Shown: positions 10,311 to 21,765 of the stretch, in pieces | How the letters are laid out: the number at the start of each line of letters is the position of its first letter | Position numbering within the stretch: the first letter of the stretch is position 1 | DNA from: Temnopleurus reevesii | Lineage: Eukaryota; Echinodermata; Echinoidea; Temnopleuroida; Temnopleuridae | Assembly: GCA_036244855.1 (NCBI GenBank) | Contig: BQKZ01001517.1 | Coordinates: forward strand, 1-64,000 | Direction of reading: 5' to 3' | Length of the DNA: 64,000 nt | Translations under genes and position numbers: made by a program | The notes under the pieces: model-generated | Databases searched by the model: none | What the model was told of the DNA's origin: nothing | Seen by the model: only the letters and a program-made list of their open reading frames with translations

Positions 10311-10620
10311 TAGCGCCCATTTAATGGGGTGTCTACAATATGACAACATTGACCAAGATTCTGCAATGAATATTGAAGCATTTTGGGAATTGAATTTAAA
10401 TTCATTCAGCACGTTTGAACAAAAGTTCAAAATCAAAACAAAATAGATTGATTTAACTAGCTCCATCCACTTGTTCAAAACAAGACTAGACACATTTTGG
10501 TGGAAAGGTCGCTTTACAGTAAACCAATCAAACAGTCCTACTCCAAATGTGCTCTTATACTTTTCTTGAACAAACATTTTGAATCGACCAAGGATTACAG
10601 GATTACCTCTCCTCGTATAC

Positions 10621-10673
10621 TGATGATGATGATGGTGATGATGATGATGAGGATGATGATGATGATGATGATG
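10621..10673. repeat. (GAT)n microsatellite
   Basis: Seventeen or so GAT/ATG triplets with two interruptions. The Met-rich open frame here is a by-product. Confidence 0.95.
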
Positions 10674-10689
10674 AACTTTAAGAAAATAT

Positions 10690-11119
10690 GTATGATCGGA
10701 GATCTAACGTCTGTGCACCTAAAGTTTCAGCTTGAAAAAAGCATGAAGTCAATGAATATCATATTCAATTTTGATCCGATCTTATCACAAATATCCTTAG
10801 AGTCTTAGAGAGTATGCGTGAGAAATATCACAGCGAACTATGACCAGGAACAAAGTGATTTTAGATGAAATAAACACCAGCTCTCATTTTGGCAGATAAA
10901 AGAATTTGGCACCCTTCTCTGCATCCCATTCACTTTACATGCAGTTGGTGATTTTCAAACTCCATTTCACTGGGCGCGAGTTACATCGCGTATGTCAATG
11001 AGGCGCATAGGAGGATGCCCATGTATTGTAGAATCTATGATGGAAATCTATAAGTTGTAATATTCACACTTTATCTGAGTGAATGTATAAAACACTATTG
11101 CTCAAAGCAAAATATTATG
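10690..11119. repeat. Direct duplicate across gap 11120, copy 1
   Basis: About 430 bp match 11470-11899, including CACTGGGCGCGAGTTACATC and the final CAAAGCAAAATATTATG next to the N. Divergence is several percent with small indels, for example about 30 extra bases in copy 2 near 11775. That level is high but plausible for haplotypes of a large outbred marine population. Confidence 0.9.
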
Positions 11120-11120
11120 N
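11120..11120. other. Assembly gap (single N)
   Basis: Single N between duplicated blocks, as at 8362. Confidence 0.9.
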
Positions 11121-11222
11121 TAACCGGGCGGCTTAAGATTTTACCCGGGCGGGGAAATTTTACCCGGGCGCTAAACTGATTTTCAGAATTTTACCCGGGC
11201 GGCCCGCCCGGGTAAAACCGCT
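11121..11222. repeat. GC-rich CCCGGGCG repeat with a perfect hairpin
   Basis: TTTTACCCGGGCG occurs three times (about 11139, 11159 and 11189). The last copy is followed after three bases by its exact reverse complement CGCCCGGGTAAAA (11189-11217). This gives a 13-bp stem with a 3-nt centre in otherwise AT-rich DNA. It directly abuts the N, so the hairpin may be why assembly failed here. It may be the end of a repeat element. Confidence 0.85.
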
Positions 11223-11234
11223 AGTGGAGAACCC

Positions 11235-11438
11235 TGGACGTCACAGATTTCGTCGGTTTTGCCGATCGCACGGATCCCCATGAGAGGCAGTGATCATCAA
11301 ATCTCTGTGACTTTGAAAATTAATAACTTTTGAACGAGTTGTCCGATTTTGATCAAATTTTCACTTTGTTCATCTGATTTTTCTTTATTCAATGGCAGCA
11401 CGATAATTCCAGGGTTGGTTCCCCTTTAAAGTTTAAAG
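11235..11438 (-). repeat. Dispersed repeat, CGGACAA/AGTTATTAATTTT family
   Basis: Contains AATAACTTTTGAACGAGTTG, TCAAATTTTCACTTTGTTC and GGTTCCCCTTTAAA. These correspond to parts of 17262-17600 (other orientation), both arms of 19381-19958, and 21285-21452. The copy is present after the gap but not in the matching position before copy 1, so it may be a haplotype-specific insertion. Confidence 0.65.
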
Positions 11439-11469
11439 GCCCTATTTCTAAAAAAGAAAAGAGATCCAA

Positions 11470-11899
11470 TGTCTGCGCACCTAAACTTTCAGCTTGAAAA
11501 AAGCATGAAGTCAATGATTATCATGTTTGATTTTGATCTGATCTTATCACAAATATCCTAGAGAGTATACGTGAGAAATATTGCAGCGAACTATGACCAG
11601 GAAGAATGTGATTTTAGATGAAATAAACTCCCCTCTCATTTTGGCAGTTACACAAATTTAGCACCCTTCTCTGCATCCCATTCACTTTACATGCAGTTGG
11701 TGGTTTTCAAACTCCATTTCACTGGGCGCGAGTTACATCGCGTATGTCAATGAGGCGCAGAGGAGGATGCCCATACCATACTAATATTAATATAAACGAC
11801 AGTTATATTGTAGAATCTATGATGGAAATCTATAATGTAATATTCACACTTTATCTGAGTGAATGTATAAAACACTATTGCTCAAAGCAAAATATTATG
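11470..11899. repeat. Direct duplicate across gap 11120, copy 2
   Basis: Counterpart of 10690-11119; the sequence continues normally beyond AAAATATTATG, as expected for the longer contig of an unmerged pair. Confidence 0.9.
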
Positions 11900-13768
11900 A
11901 TCTGAAGAATATTTAGAAATATTAAACTGTAAGAAAAAAATAAAAGAAAAAATGTAAAAAGAGCTACAAGGAACACTGATGACGTCTTGCAAGTTGCAGT
12001 AATTACATGTACATGTTAACACATTTAATTGTACACACTGTATAGATGTTAAACGAGGAGTGATGCTGGTGTTTTAGGTTTGAATCTATAAATTTGCTAA
12101 CTGAAGAAAAGTTATTAATCTTTATCTTTTGATAAAAAAAACTATTTATTTGAATTATTTTGGGATATTTCCTGCCATTGTCAACACCAGAAATGGAAAG
12201 AATAATCAAATTGTGACACTTTGCGTGTGGTTTTTATAATCACTTGCCCGAACATCAATTTCTCTTGCCCAAAACATAAAAGCTAACAAAAGCAGCTCGA
12301 TTAGATTTGGCTTACACTGTAGCTGTCAGTGAAGTTGGTCAAATGATAGATCTTGCAACTAGATTCTAAACACAAATTCTCTCACAGTCAATAATTTATA
12401 CTTTTAATTTCAAAACCATATTACGTGCTCATTTGGGCAAGTGACAATTTCATTTACTTGCCCGATGGCTCAATTGTGTTGCCTCAGGCATCCAGGCATG
12501 TGGGTTTGTAGCGCCCTGACTCATGATCTAAGAATTGGGCACAAATTGAAGTTTTTACAAATCCTAATGATTTTATGCTATTTCATCTTAATCTTTAGAA
12601 GTTTTGTTACATTAGGAAGTAAAAAAAAAAGTAAAGCAATAAAAGTTGATAATTATCCTTTATTTGCTTAGCAAAGAGCAGTGTGTGCCTTTAAATGTGT
12701 TCGAAAAACTACTGCAGCTTGCAAGATGTTGCAAACCTATTAATCAGAGGATAGCAGTTCTAGTCCCTCCCATGGTGTTGGTACCTTTAGAAGAAATTCA
12801 TCCACATTGTGCTGCTCTGGTGGGTACCTCGTGTGAATATTTATTCATTGAAAGCTAGGGTAAAATGCAAAAGCATTTTTATCACACTACAGAGTGGATG
12901 TGTGCACATGATTCCATGTATTATTATCATACCTGTTTTATTCTTCACATCTATTCTGTGACACTTTACCCCTGGTTACACTTTAATTTCATAGTGTACA
13001 TACAGTGTACATGTAGGTCACCCTTCCCAAAGGCTATGTACATACAGGTAGTGGTATGTTTTTGTATTGTCTGACTAAAGAATAAAATTTTCTGAGATCA
13101 GTCAGACTTGGGAGATATTTCTTATGCTTCTTACCTTTTGGCAAAGTTACCTTTGAAAACATTGGCCTGGGATTTGATACAGTATAGGTAGCAATATACA
13201 CCTTAACAAAAGCTAGACATTACAATGTGTCTTGTTTTTGCTAGCAGATTGCTGGTAGTAATCCTCTTACATTGTTATTGTTATTGTTATAAAAGCTGCT
13301 TTCGTTCCTTTCCATTCTTGAAAAGTCAGTGATTATTTCTTTTCTTTCCTGTGCATTCAGAACTGCAGAATGTAGAACTCTTAATCTCAATACCCTTGTG
13401 CTTTGTTGTTGCTCACAGCCACAGGATAATGAACATACTGGTACATGCTTCAAGTCTATGCAGGTCTGAAAAGCAACATGATTTCTAGCCATTTACATGT
13501 ATACATCATGTATATATACTATACTTTACCTAAAATGCAGGGCTAAAGGGGTAGGCCTACTGACATGCAGGATCTACCCAGGAGCTACATGTACAATGTT
13601 TGTGACTATGTATTGAAGGGATCATTATCATGGTATTAAGGGATTTTAAAAAATGTTTTAAAAAATTGAATGAATTCAATCCCGTCATCCATTTATGAAC
13701 GGGGGTCAAACAAATCGGCTTATTAAATTTACTTACCTACATGTATGACATTGCATGTCTACATGTAT
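11900..13768. other. Intronic stretch without recognised gene
   Basis: Contains repeated ACTTGCCC words (12243-12275, 12431-12470), shared with the ABRACL intron at 6260-6340, probably a decayed dispersed repeat. No exon with credible splice sites was found. Confidence 0.5.
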
Positions 13769-13825
13769 GAAAAATACATGTTATCATGGGATATCCCTAT
13801 TCTACTTCTAGGCTGAGTTATCCCA
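13769..13825. repeat. Diverged dispersed repeat (pair with 32427-32480)
   Basis: AAATACATGTTATCATGGG + ATATCCCTATTCT aligns to AAATACACGTTATAATGGG + AATATCCCCTATTCT near 32427 with scattered differences. Both continue with a CTRGG/GTTATCCC-type end. Old repeat of unknown class. Confidence 0.4.
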
Positions 13826-13887
13826 GAACCATGTAGGTATGAGCTATTTTTTCCCTTTGATTAACAATTTCTCTAATTGCCTAATTA

Positions 13888-14006
13888 CAGTATTGATCGA
13901 AATAATGTGAACAGTGGGACACCATGTCCCACGAAAATGCATGCGTTTTACATAGGCCTTGGTGGGACATGGTGGGAATCTGTTCACATTATTTCGATCA
14001 ATACTG
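13888..14006. mobile_element. 119-bp MITE with perfect 27-bp terminal inverted repeats
   Basis: Starts CAGTATTGATCGAAATAATG and ends with the exact reverse complement CATTATTTCGATCAATACTG; the perfect inverted repeat runs 27 bp in from each end. TA flanks both ends (13886-13887 and 14007-14008). Inside, GTGGGACA..ATGTCCCAC forms a second inverted arm, so nearly the whole element can fold. TA duplication and CAGT termini fit the Tc1/mariner superfamily. Perfect ends suggest a young copy. Confidence 0.88.
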
Positions 14007-14008
14007 TA

Positions 14009-16260
14009 TGTGGAAAAAATTAATTAATGAGGCAATATGCCTACTTGAATTATAAACATCATTTGAATCATTGAAATTATAACTTTCTAAGGTCTACAGT
14101 GTATGTTGTACATTGTACAGCATATACCAGACTGTCTACATGCTGACATTTTACATGTATCTGTGAGCATCAAACCATGCATACTACAAAATGTATGTGT
14201 TCAATCATAAACTACATGTAAATACATCCACAATTGTGCTTTTTACCCATGTGGTTTTGTTTTTGTCCAGTTTATGGAGAGAAAAAAATTTCTGTTTGTA
14301 AAACTAAAAGGTGGCTAGCAATGTTATAAAATGCTGCTTGGCAGCTACAAACTTGTACACATGATGTACCTGCCATTATTTAAAATTTGGAAATGTTGAA
14401 ACATTTGATTTGACAAAGAAAACTTTGTACTCTGAAGAGGCTGGAAATGAATTCAACTGTCTGGGAGAGCATGAGTACACAGAGAGTTGACCCTGTCTAC
14501 TTTGAATAACGAAGACACAACAAACCACAGGGATAAAGCTTCAATTTCCTGCTGTATGGTAAACAAGGAACAAAGCACTGGTGTTCTCAGGTTTGACCTC
14601 ATTTAGAATGTGTTCTCTCTACACAACATTTTACGGACATGTACATTTAGGCCTACATGCAATGTGAGAAATGGAATGTTTAATTGCATGTTAATCAGAA
14701 TCAAACCAAAGTACGAGAATATCATTAAAAGCAACAACACTGCCAATTCAGTGTGTTTTCTTCTAGAGTTGACATACAATGTTGTATAGATACTATAGAA
14801 ATATCTGGAAATATAAAATGATATGGTCATTAAATATCTCAAAAAGACATAAAAATGGATGAGTGCTCAGAGTGCATGTCATTGACCCAGTGAAATGATC
14901 ACATTCTACTCACCAAAGCAGACGTTAATCTGCACATGGAGTGTTGCTGTAGAGAGGTTGGAGATTGGCTGTATGATTATTAATTTTCATTGAAATAAGA
15001 TTCAGGACTAATAAACTTACATAAATCTTATGTGATTCCTGTTTTAGCCAAAGGGTTACAATACACTCACGCACTGGCTGATTCTGCCAGATTTTATTAA
15101 GAATAAAAACTAATCACGGTTTTATTGATGATACAGGTAAATTTAATGTGTATTTTTGATGCACGGTGCTGAATTGGTATGAAATTGTTAGAATTTGTTT
15201 CATCCCATTGTCCTCTGCTTAATGGTAGCAGAATAAAACCAAGATTTCCGACTTGCGCTCAACATTTACACTGTCGATGCAATGGAATGTACATGCACAT
15301 TTATAGGCTACCCATTTATTTTACTCATCTGTTCTCGGTATTGTGAAATGTGTATGGCTGGCTCATATTATGTGAGAAAAAAAATGATATCAGCCAGTTG
15401 CACATCACTTCACTTCAAGTTCAAAACATTTATGATTGACACCTTGGTGGCATTATTTGCACTTATCGAAGCCAGACATGATTTTGTTATGCTGAGTGAA
15501 GGCAACTTGCCAATTCTTGCCACTTTCGTAAATTAATCCTGATTGAACTTTATGAAAAGCTGAGATAACCCTTGGTATTTGTGTAATTTTAAGGTGCCAC
15601 CCACTAAATTTTGTTGCTGATTTTCATGCCAAAAAGCAAAACCATAAACATGCCTGTGATCTGAAAGTTTGAATGGAATGTCATGTTTATGATCTGATGG
15701 AATGTGTCAAGTTCAAACCACTTGATTTCCCTCCAGGATGTCATCACTGTGAATTTGTCATGGTAATACTTATAGAGAGGTGTTCTATTTGAAAAGAAAG
15801 TATCTTTCTATATATTTTTTCTGTAAATTTCATACTATTTTACAGTATTGGATCCGCAATTAATTTTCTTGTGTACATGAACAATACTGGAAATGCTTTT
15901 TTGTTTGGAAGAAGGCAAATAAAAAATAAGACCAACATGTACACCTACAATTAAAGGAGAATTAAATGCTACCTGTTATCACTGTAAAGCCCAGAACAAT
16001 AGAAATGGTCCTATGATCCCACTGTAATCTCATTGTCCTGAACTTTATATCGCGTAAACAAAAAATTCTGACTAGTAGTTGAACTGTATTTGAATTTATG
16101 TGCATGCACGAGTGAGTATATGTACATTGTATGAGAAGCCAAGAAAGATAATGTGACAAATACTTTGTAGGCCTATTGATGAATTGTAAACAGTCCTTTG
16201 GTGGCTATTCAACTGGGTGAAGGCCTGTAGATGTCGATCTGAAAGAAATGGATGACATTA
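14009..16260. other. Intronic stretch without recognised gene
   Basis: AT-rich, no repeat or exon identified. Open frames here (for example 15282-15536) lack splice context and family resemblance. Confidence 0.5.
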
Positions 16261-16486
16261 AATAGGCGGGTTTACTTATATATTCAAATTTATGTGAGTG
16301 TAACGTAGATACGCGGTATTCCATAGACCGTTTTATAACAATAAGACTACAATACTTGGAATCCAGTTTGCATACATTAGTTGTTGCTATGTCGGGCAAG
16401 CCTCGGGCAAGCTTTTGGGTTGTCAAGAACAACTTTTGTGTTAGCGGTATGCCTAAAATTTGCATCTATTAGTAAACCCGCCTATT
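16261..16486. mobile_element. MITE-like element, 226 bp, 15-bp inverted ends
   Basis: AATAGGCGGGTTTAC at the left end is the exact reverse complement of GTAAACCCGCCTATT at the right end. The interior segment GGCAAGCCTCGGGCAAGCTTTTGG + GTTGTCAA recurs in diverged form near 33128 (AGCAAGCCTAGGTCAAGCTTT), where the right end also reappears as GTAAACCTGCCTATT. Target duplication is unclear. Confidence 0.7.
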
Positions 16487-17261
16487 CTTCATGAATATAC
16501 TGTGAGATATCCGATGATCACACACTTTCTTCACAAATGATTTAAAGAAATTCTTGACATTTTGATTTTTACCATCTGATAGGACTGATAGCCGTACATT
16601 TGCATGTGATTACCATTTATAAAGTTGCTCATGCTAGGGTTATTGTAAACTTTACATTAAGAGCAGTGTGCATGTCATGGGGAGGCTTTGCACATGACAG
16701 TCCTTTCCGCTTCACAATGCAAATATATGCAGGGATTGTTGCATTAGAATTCAATGGCTTACTCAGATAATACTCAGTGATGGCCTGCTGTCATTTGTCT
16801 TCTACTCTGCTTGTACATGCAAGGAAGACATCATCCTCCGAGATCAATACAATTAGATGGGATGGTAGGGGGTATCCTTCATGTGTGTCAAGATAGACTA
16901 ATTGGCCATCATCAATGAAAATATTACCAGCCTCCAAAGACATTAGTTTGGAAAACAGCCGTACATGTACATGTAGCAGAGTATAATTTGTCAATTGATG
17001 GTTTTTAAACCATTCCCTTGAAAGCTAATTTCCTTTGAAATTTTCAAAAATTCAGTTTCTATATATTATATTGTGAAAACCTGTCCTGAAAACTTAAGTG
17101 TACATGTATATGACAAAATTAGGACCTGTTTCATACGTATTTTAAATATTTGTCAGAGTTGAGAACTGAAAAAAAGAAAATTGATCGGGGATTACTGAAG
17201 CTTGGAATCATTCATTCTGGTATTTTAATCAATTACTAAATTATGCTCTGTTGGATTCCCC

Positions 17262-17600
17262 TTTAAAAGAAGAGTCTACCCAAAAATAATAATTCTTTAA
17301 CAGAAGCAGAAAAAATTGGTGAGTAAAACAAAAAAAGTTTAAAGAAAATCGGACAAGTAATACAAAAGTTATGAATTTTTAAAGATTTGAAAAAATGGGC
17401 AAAGCAGTGAAAATTCCCAGAGATGTTGCCAATTTGATGACATCATGGGTGCACAACTAACCAGAGTTTCTTTTGCTACATTTGCTTGTGCCAATTCTTT
17501 TCACTCCATTTTATGGTTTTTCATTGGATACATGTTACTCAGTGAAATGTGTGATGAAATTGTAAATTTTTCGCATTACATGTGTAGGCCAATATGAAGA
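17262..17600 (+). repeat. Dispersed repeat, CGGACAAGTAATACAAAAGTTATG family
   Basis: Starts with CCCCTTTAAAAGAAGAGTC and includes AAAATCGGACAAGTAATAC, AGTTATGAATTTTTAAAG and TGATGACATCATGGGTGC. Segments match 11235-11438, 19381-19958 and 21285-21452. Non-coding; exact borders are uncertain. Confidence 0.6.
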
Positions 17601-18966
17601 TTGACTGAACAGAACGACTTCCTTCCTGGCCTCTTTTCCCTTTGCTTCATTGTGCATGCAAATGGAAAATCAATTTCCATAATATTTAGCTTTTATGGCA
17701 TCAATGCTCTCTCGTACTGCCCAGAACTTGGTGTAACTGGATTTATCATGTGTAAAGCGTACATACCTCCCTTGCTGTCAGTGTGCCATGCGACAAACAT
17801 ACCCTTCTCTTATTGATTTGACAGAGAACAATTATTCATGCGGTGCAAGGAATGCATTAATTTTGTCAAGCTCTTAACCCATAAACTGCTGAACACTTTT
17901 CTTGATGCAATAAATTCCACAAAAAACATAGGTTACTTTGACCTTTATTTTTGTTATAAATGTTAGTGGTATGATGCTGGAATTTACACAACTTATTCTC
18001 AAATACTCTACAATATCATGGCAAAACATATTACAGTTTTTTAGTAAATGGTCCTTCCTAAAACAATGCTATGAATATGTAATTAGGAGTCAAATCGAAG
18101 TGAAAGTCAAAGCCCTGTACTAAAGCTCTGTGTGTATCAATAATGAGCTTGCAAAGAATTTGATACATGCCCTAACACATCAGTCCATTGTGTAATGCCA
18201 CTGAAGTTTGGAAGAATTCTTTTCAGCCCAGAGTCCTGAATGACCATTGACAACTAATATCAAATGGATGTTTGAGAAAGTGGTTCATGCCCAATAGTTC
18301 TGTATCCTTTTGTCATGCACACAGATTTTAGGTATGGCAGTTTCAAGTTCTTGGGCCCGCAGCAGTTTAGGGGTTAATCATGAAAACCCTAATATAAATA
18401 TACAGCCTACAGTGTACATTAGAAGATGAAGTACTTGTACCACTTGATATTACTGGTTGATCGCCAAATGCATGAGTTGAAATAGGTAATTGAATCATAC
18501 AGGAAATTTGTTTTTTAATGAAATAAGGTTACATCAATAATGAAGTGGGGAAAATTGCAATTTGACCTTCACGCAACCACTTCAAATTTAATGTTTAAAT
18601 AGTTTTATTCCCTTCATTTAAATAAGGTTTATTCTCAATGAAGTGAGAAAAATGTTATGTAATGCTCCATGTACCGAGCTGGAATGTACAATTATAAAGG
18701 CCCACATTGTACATGTAGTGCACACAGTTGTTTGTTTTCAATTTTATACTAAAACATGATCATGTCATGTTCATGTCACTGTTATCATGTTACTTCTTGA
18801 ATCTGTGATGCCTGTGCAATAGATAAATTGTACATACCCTCTTCATAAAGGTCAAAGTTTATGATTGTCAGCAGACTTTGGTCATAGATACAAGCCAAAT
18901 GGAGTTCCAGGTGTGTGGTGATGGATGAATTGAGCTATCAATGATCTCTTACACCTGCCTCCTGAC

Positions 18967-18967
18967 A

Positions 18968-18994
<27 letters not shown>
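18967..18994. repeat. (CT)14 microsatellite
   Basis: Uninterrupted CT dinucleotides, followed by a C-rich stretch to about 19045 and an 11-G run at 19123-19133. Confidence 0.97.
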
Positions 18995-18998
<4 letters not shown>

Positions 18999-19380
18999 CT
19001 CAAGCGCAAGTTCTAGGGAGCCTCCTCCCCCCACCTCCCCCCTCCGCACCGTGTAGGCAGAAGAGGCATAGAATTGAGCTAAAAATGGAAGAAAAAAATT
19101 AATTTGAATGTCTGTTTTGGTTGGGGGGGGGGGATCTCATCAGCTCACAAGTACAAATTTGCATGAGGTTAACAAACATAATATGTATTTTACTAATGTG
19201 CATAAAGTTAACCCAAAATATTATTTTGGGACAGGTGATGATTACTAGTTTATAAGGAAATTAACAGTTTGTTCAAGATCATTGTGCAAGCTTTTTGAAC
19301 ACGAGTGTGTGTGCGTGTTCTTTTGTGCTCATCCTATTCCTTTACTGTGAATTATCGTTTATACAAGTCATCTTACAATT

Positions 19381-19958
19381 TTAACCCAGACATTGATGTA
19401 CTCTCAGTGGATGAAGAAAAATACAATGATCAAACTGTGAAACTTTGAGTAAAATCAAACAATCCGTTCAAAAGTTATGAATTTTCAAAGTTTTGATGTA
19501 AACCCCTCATGGGCTCCTTAAATTGGCAATGTACAGGCACAAAATGGCTGCCAACATGGAGAACTCTCCATTCACTTTGTACACAGTATTTCACATTTTC
19601 TTCTTTTTCTAGGAAAGTAGGTCTACAATATAAAAAATCAACAAAATTTATTCCGAAATGCATGCAGAATCAAAATGTCCATATCATACTTGAAGAGAAA
19701 AGTACAATTTTGTCTACTTTTTGTCTACTACTAGAAAATTTGAAATTCTGTGTACAAATTGAATGGAGAGTTCTCCATGTTGGTAGCCATTTTGTGCCTG
19801 TAAGTTGCCAATTTGAGGAGCCCCTTAATGGCTTAAAATGTGTAAAACTTTGAAAATTCATAACTTTTGAATGGATTGTCGTTTTTTGCTCAAATTTTCA
19901 CAGATTGACCATTGTATTTTTCTTATTCCACTGAGCGCACATCAATGTCTGGGTGAAG
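19381..19958. mobile_element. Fold-back element with arms of about 260 bp
   Basis: The left arm (about 19383-19645) is the inverted, imperfect copy of the right arm (about 19695-19956). Outer ends read ACCCAGACATTGATGT and ACATCAATGTCTGGGT. Further in, GGCTCCTTAAATTGGC pairs with GCCAATTTGAGGAGCC, and GGAGAACTCTCCATTC pairs with GAATGGAGAGTTCTCC. Matching open frames on both strands (SNWQ..GTKWLPTWRTLHS) are mirror images of the arms and not genes. The outer arms belong to the CGGACAA/AGTTATGAATTTT repeat family. The unit would form a long hairpin if transcribed. Confidence 0.85.
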
Positions 19959-20594
19959 TTCCCCTTTAAGAACTTGCAGATGTACATTTCATCATGTTGC
20001 GAATGCCCTGCGTGTCGATTTCCCTGTCAGGTCCTCACATATTTTTGCACGCTCTATTTTCTGTCGGGCATCTTTCAGGATTTTTTGATACATAATACTG
20101 CTGTCGATTGCAGGTTTAATGCCTATGATGAAACATACTACCAAACACCAGCTTCTTGCCCCAATTAGGAAAGACAGGTTGTAATTCGAGAAGTAGGGCT
20201 TCTGGGTTTTCAGACACCTCCTAACTACGTGTATGGATAAAATAAAAAGCTTCTTGTAAGAATCAACTAAGCATGTGTTTTACTGGATGTTAATAGGCTT
20301 CTCTCTGAACTAGTTCGTAATTCACAGGACCTGTCATGAATATTAAATATATTAGATTATTTCATATTGAATTAGATTTAATAATCAAATTATTGCTTGT
20401 CCGGACTATCATGAATAATTGAATAATGTCAACATCTAATTTCTAAGTGAAATTGTGGAGTTGAGAGTAACAAAAATTTATGGAAAATTGTACTGAATGA
20501 GGTGTTCAAAGATTCTACAGTTTAGCTTAATCCTAAAATGATTGCATTGCAATACAGGAAATCTCATTGTGGAAATGGTACATTGCTGCACTTG

Positions 20595-21076
20595 AAGGTA
20601 TAGATTCATAATGGCCTGGAGGCAGAAAGTGATGTGAAACGAGATGATGTATTCACAAGTTGATAATAGATTCCTCAATATAACTGCGAAATTAAGAGAT
20701 CATTTTCGCACGTTCTGGTGTATTTTCCTTCCAACATGCCAATCACCTGTTATTCCTATACGGTACGCTAAATGATTTATATGGGAGGCCACCCGCGCAG
20801 AATGGTCAGAATGATCGGTAGTATTGTCTGCGGTGTGTAAGTTCGCATTCATTTTGTACATGAAGTATGTTGTGTTGGGGAGAACGATGCTGTCGTCATT
20901 TTTCATTTTGCGATAATTAAGCCATTTCTTGATCAATTTTATTCAAACAAACTATGAACATGCTCAAATTTTCCATTGAAAAACTGCATCGTGGGAATAA
21001 TTTTACTGTACATAGCTCACAAAGTAGTTAAATGTCTGAAGCGCCATCTCTCCCAAAATTGTTCTATCGGTTTAAT
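20595..21076 (+). repeat. Dispersed repeat family R, copy 1 (full)
   Basis: Begins AGGTATAGATTCATAATGG and ends GCGCCATCTCTCCCAAAAT..TATCGGTTTAAT. Shared landmarks with the inverted copy at 41131-41570 include GATGTATTCACAAGTTG, GTTCGCATTCATTTTGTACA, GCGATAATTAAGCCA and TTATTCAAACAAACTATGAA. It is GC-richer than its surroundings and about 480 bp long. Length and lack of coding suggest a solo LTR or long MITE; the class is unresolved. Confidence 0.75.
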
Positions 21077-21284
21077 CTGGAATATTTTATTCCCTTTTAA
21101 GCTTTTTTTCAACATTGATATGAGAACTGAAACCTAGATAGATGAGCAGGACGTGGTTTTATGCTTTGAGAAGTGATAAACGCTTTTTGAGGTTTAACTA
21201 TTGGATGTACAAGTGTTCAAAATGTTTGAATGATGCTAGACTAATATGTGATTCACAATTCATTTAGACATATTACGAAAAGTT

Positions 21285-21452
21285 AAAGGGGAACCAATCA
21301 CTTGATATCATTGATTTAATATGATATGATTGAGAATTTGAAAAACCGTAATTGTTATACAGATATACAGATTTTGTTCAAATTTTGTTTGGTCATTTGA
21401 CTTTTGAATGAGAGCATAATAATTCCAGGTGTGGGTTCCTCCTTAATTTGGT
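21285..21452. repeat. Dispersed repeat fragment, CGGACAA family
   Basis: AAAGGGGAACCAATCACTTG at one end and AATAATTCCAGGTGTGGGTTCC at the other resemble the ends of 11235-11438 (GATAATTCCAGGGTTGGTTCC). Interior strongly diverged. Confidence 0.5.
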
Positions 21453-21765
21453 AATAATGATAAATATTGCAGGATGACCAGAGCAGGAGATCATACATGT
21501 AGGTATGATGGACCTTTAACGATGAAAGTATGTTGTCCTCATCAAGATTCTTGATACCAACCAATGTAGAGGAAGGGTTTGTCTATGACACAAGGGTCAT
21601 TCTGTATAGATTACAGTCATTTCATTTCCCAAGCAACATTAGCATATGTAGTATTATTTTTTTAGATATGAAATTGGTCTTGTAGTGGGCCATTATCAGA
21701 TAATGTGATCAAATATTATATCTCCAGTAGAAAGATTTATTATGTTAACAATGTTTTGTAGACAA

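Noticed and set aside
10212..10577. Minus-strand frame rich in NPNPNS
   Set aside because: It is a translation of the TTAGGG-type array.
19475..19861. Similar open frames on both strands (WLPTWRTLHS)
   Set aside because: They are mirror images produced by the two arms of the fold-back element.
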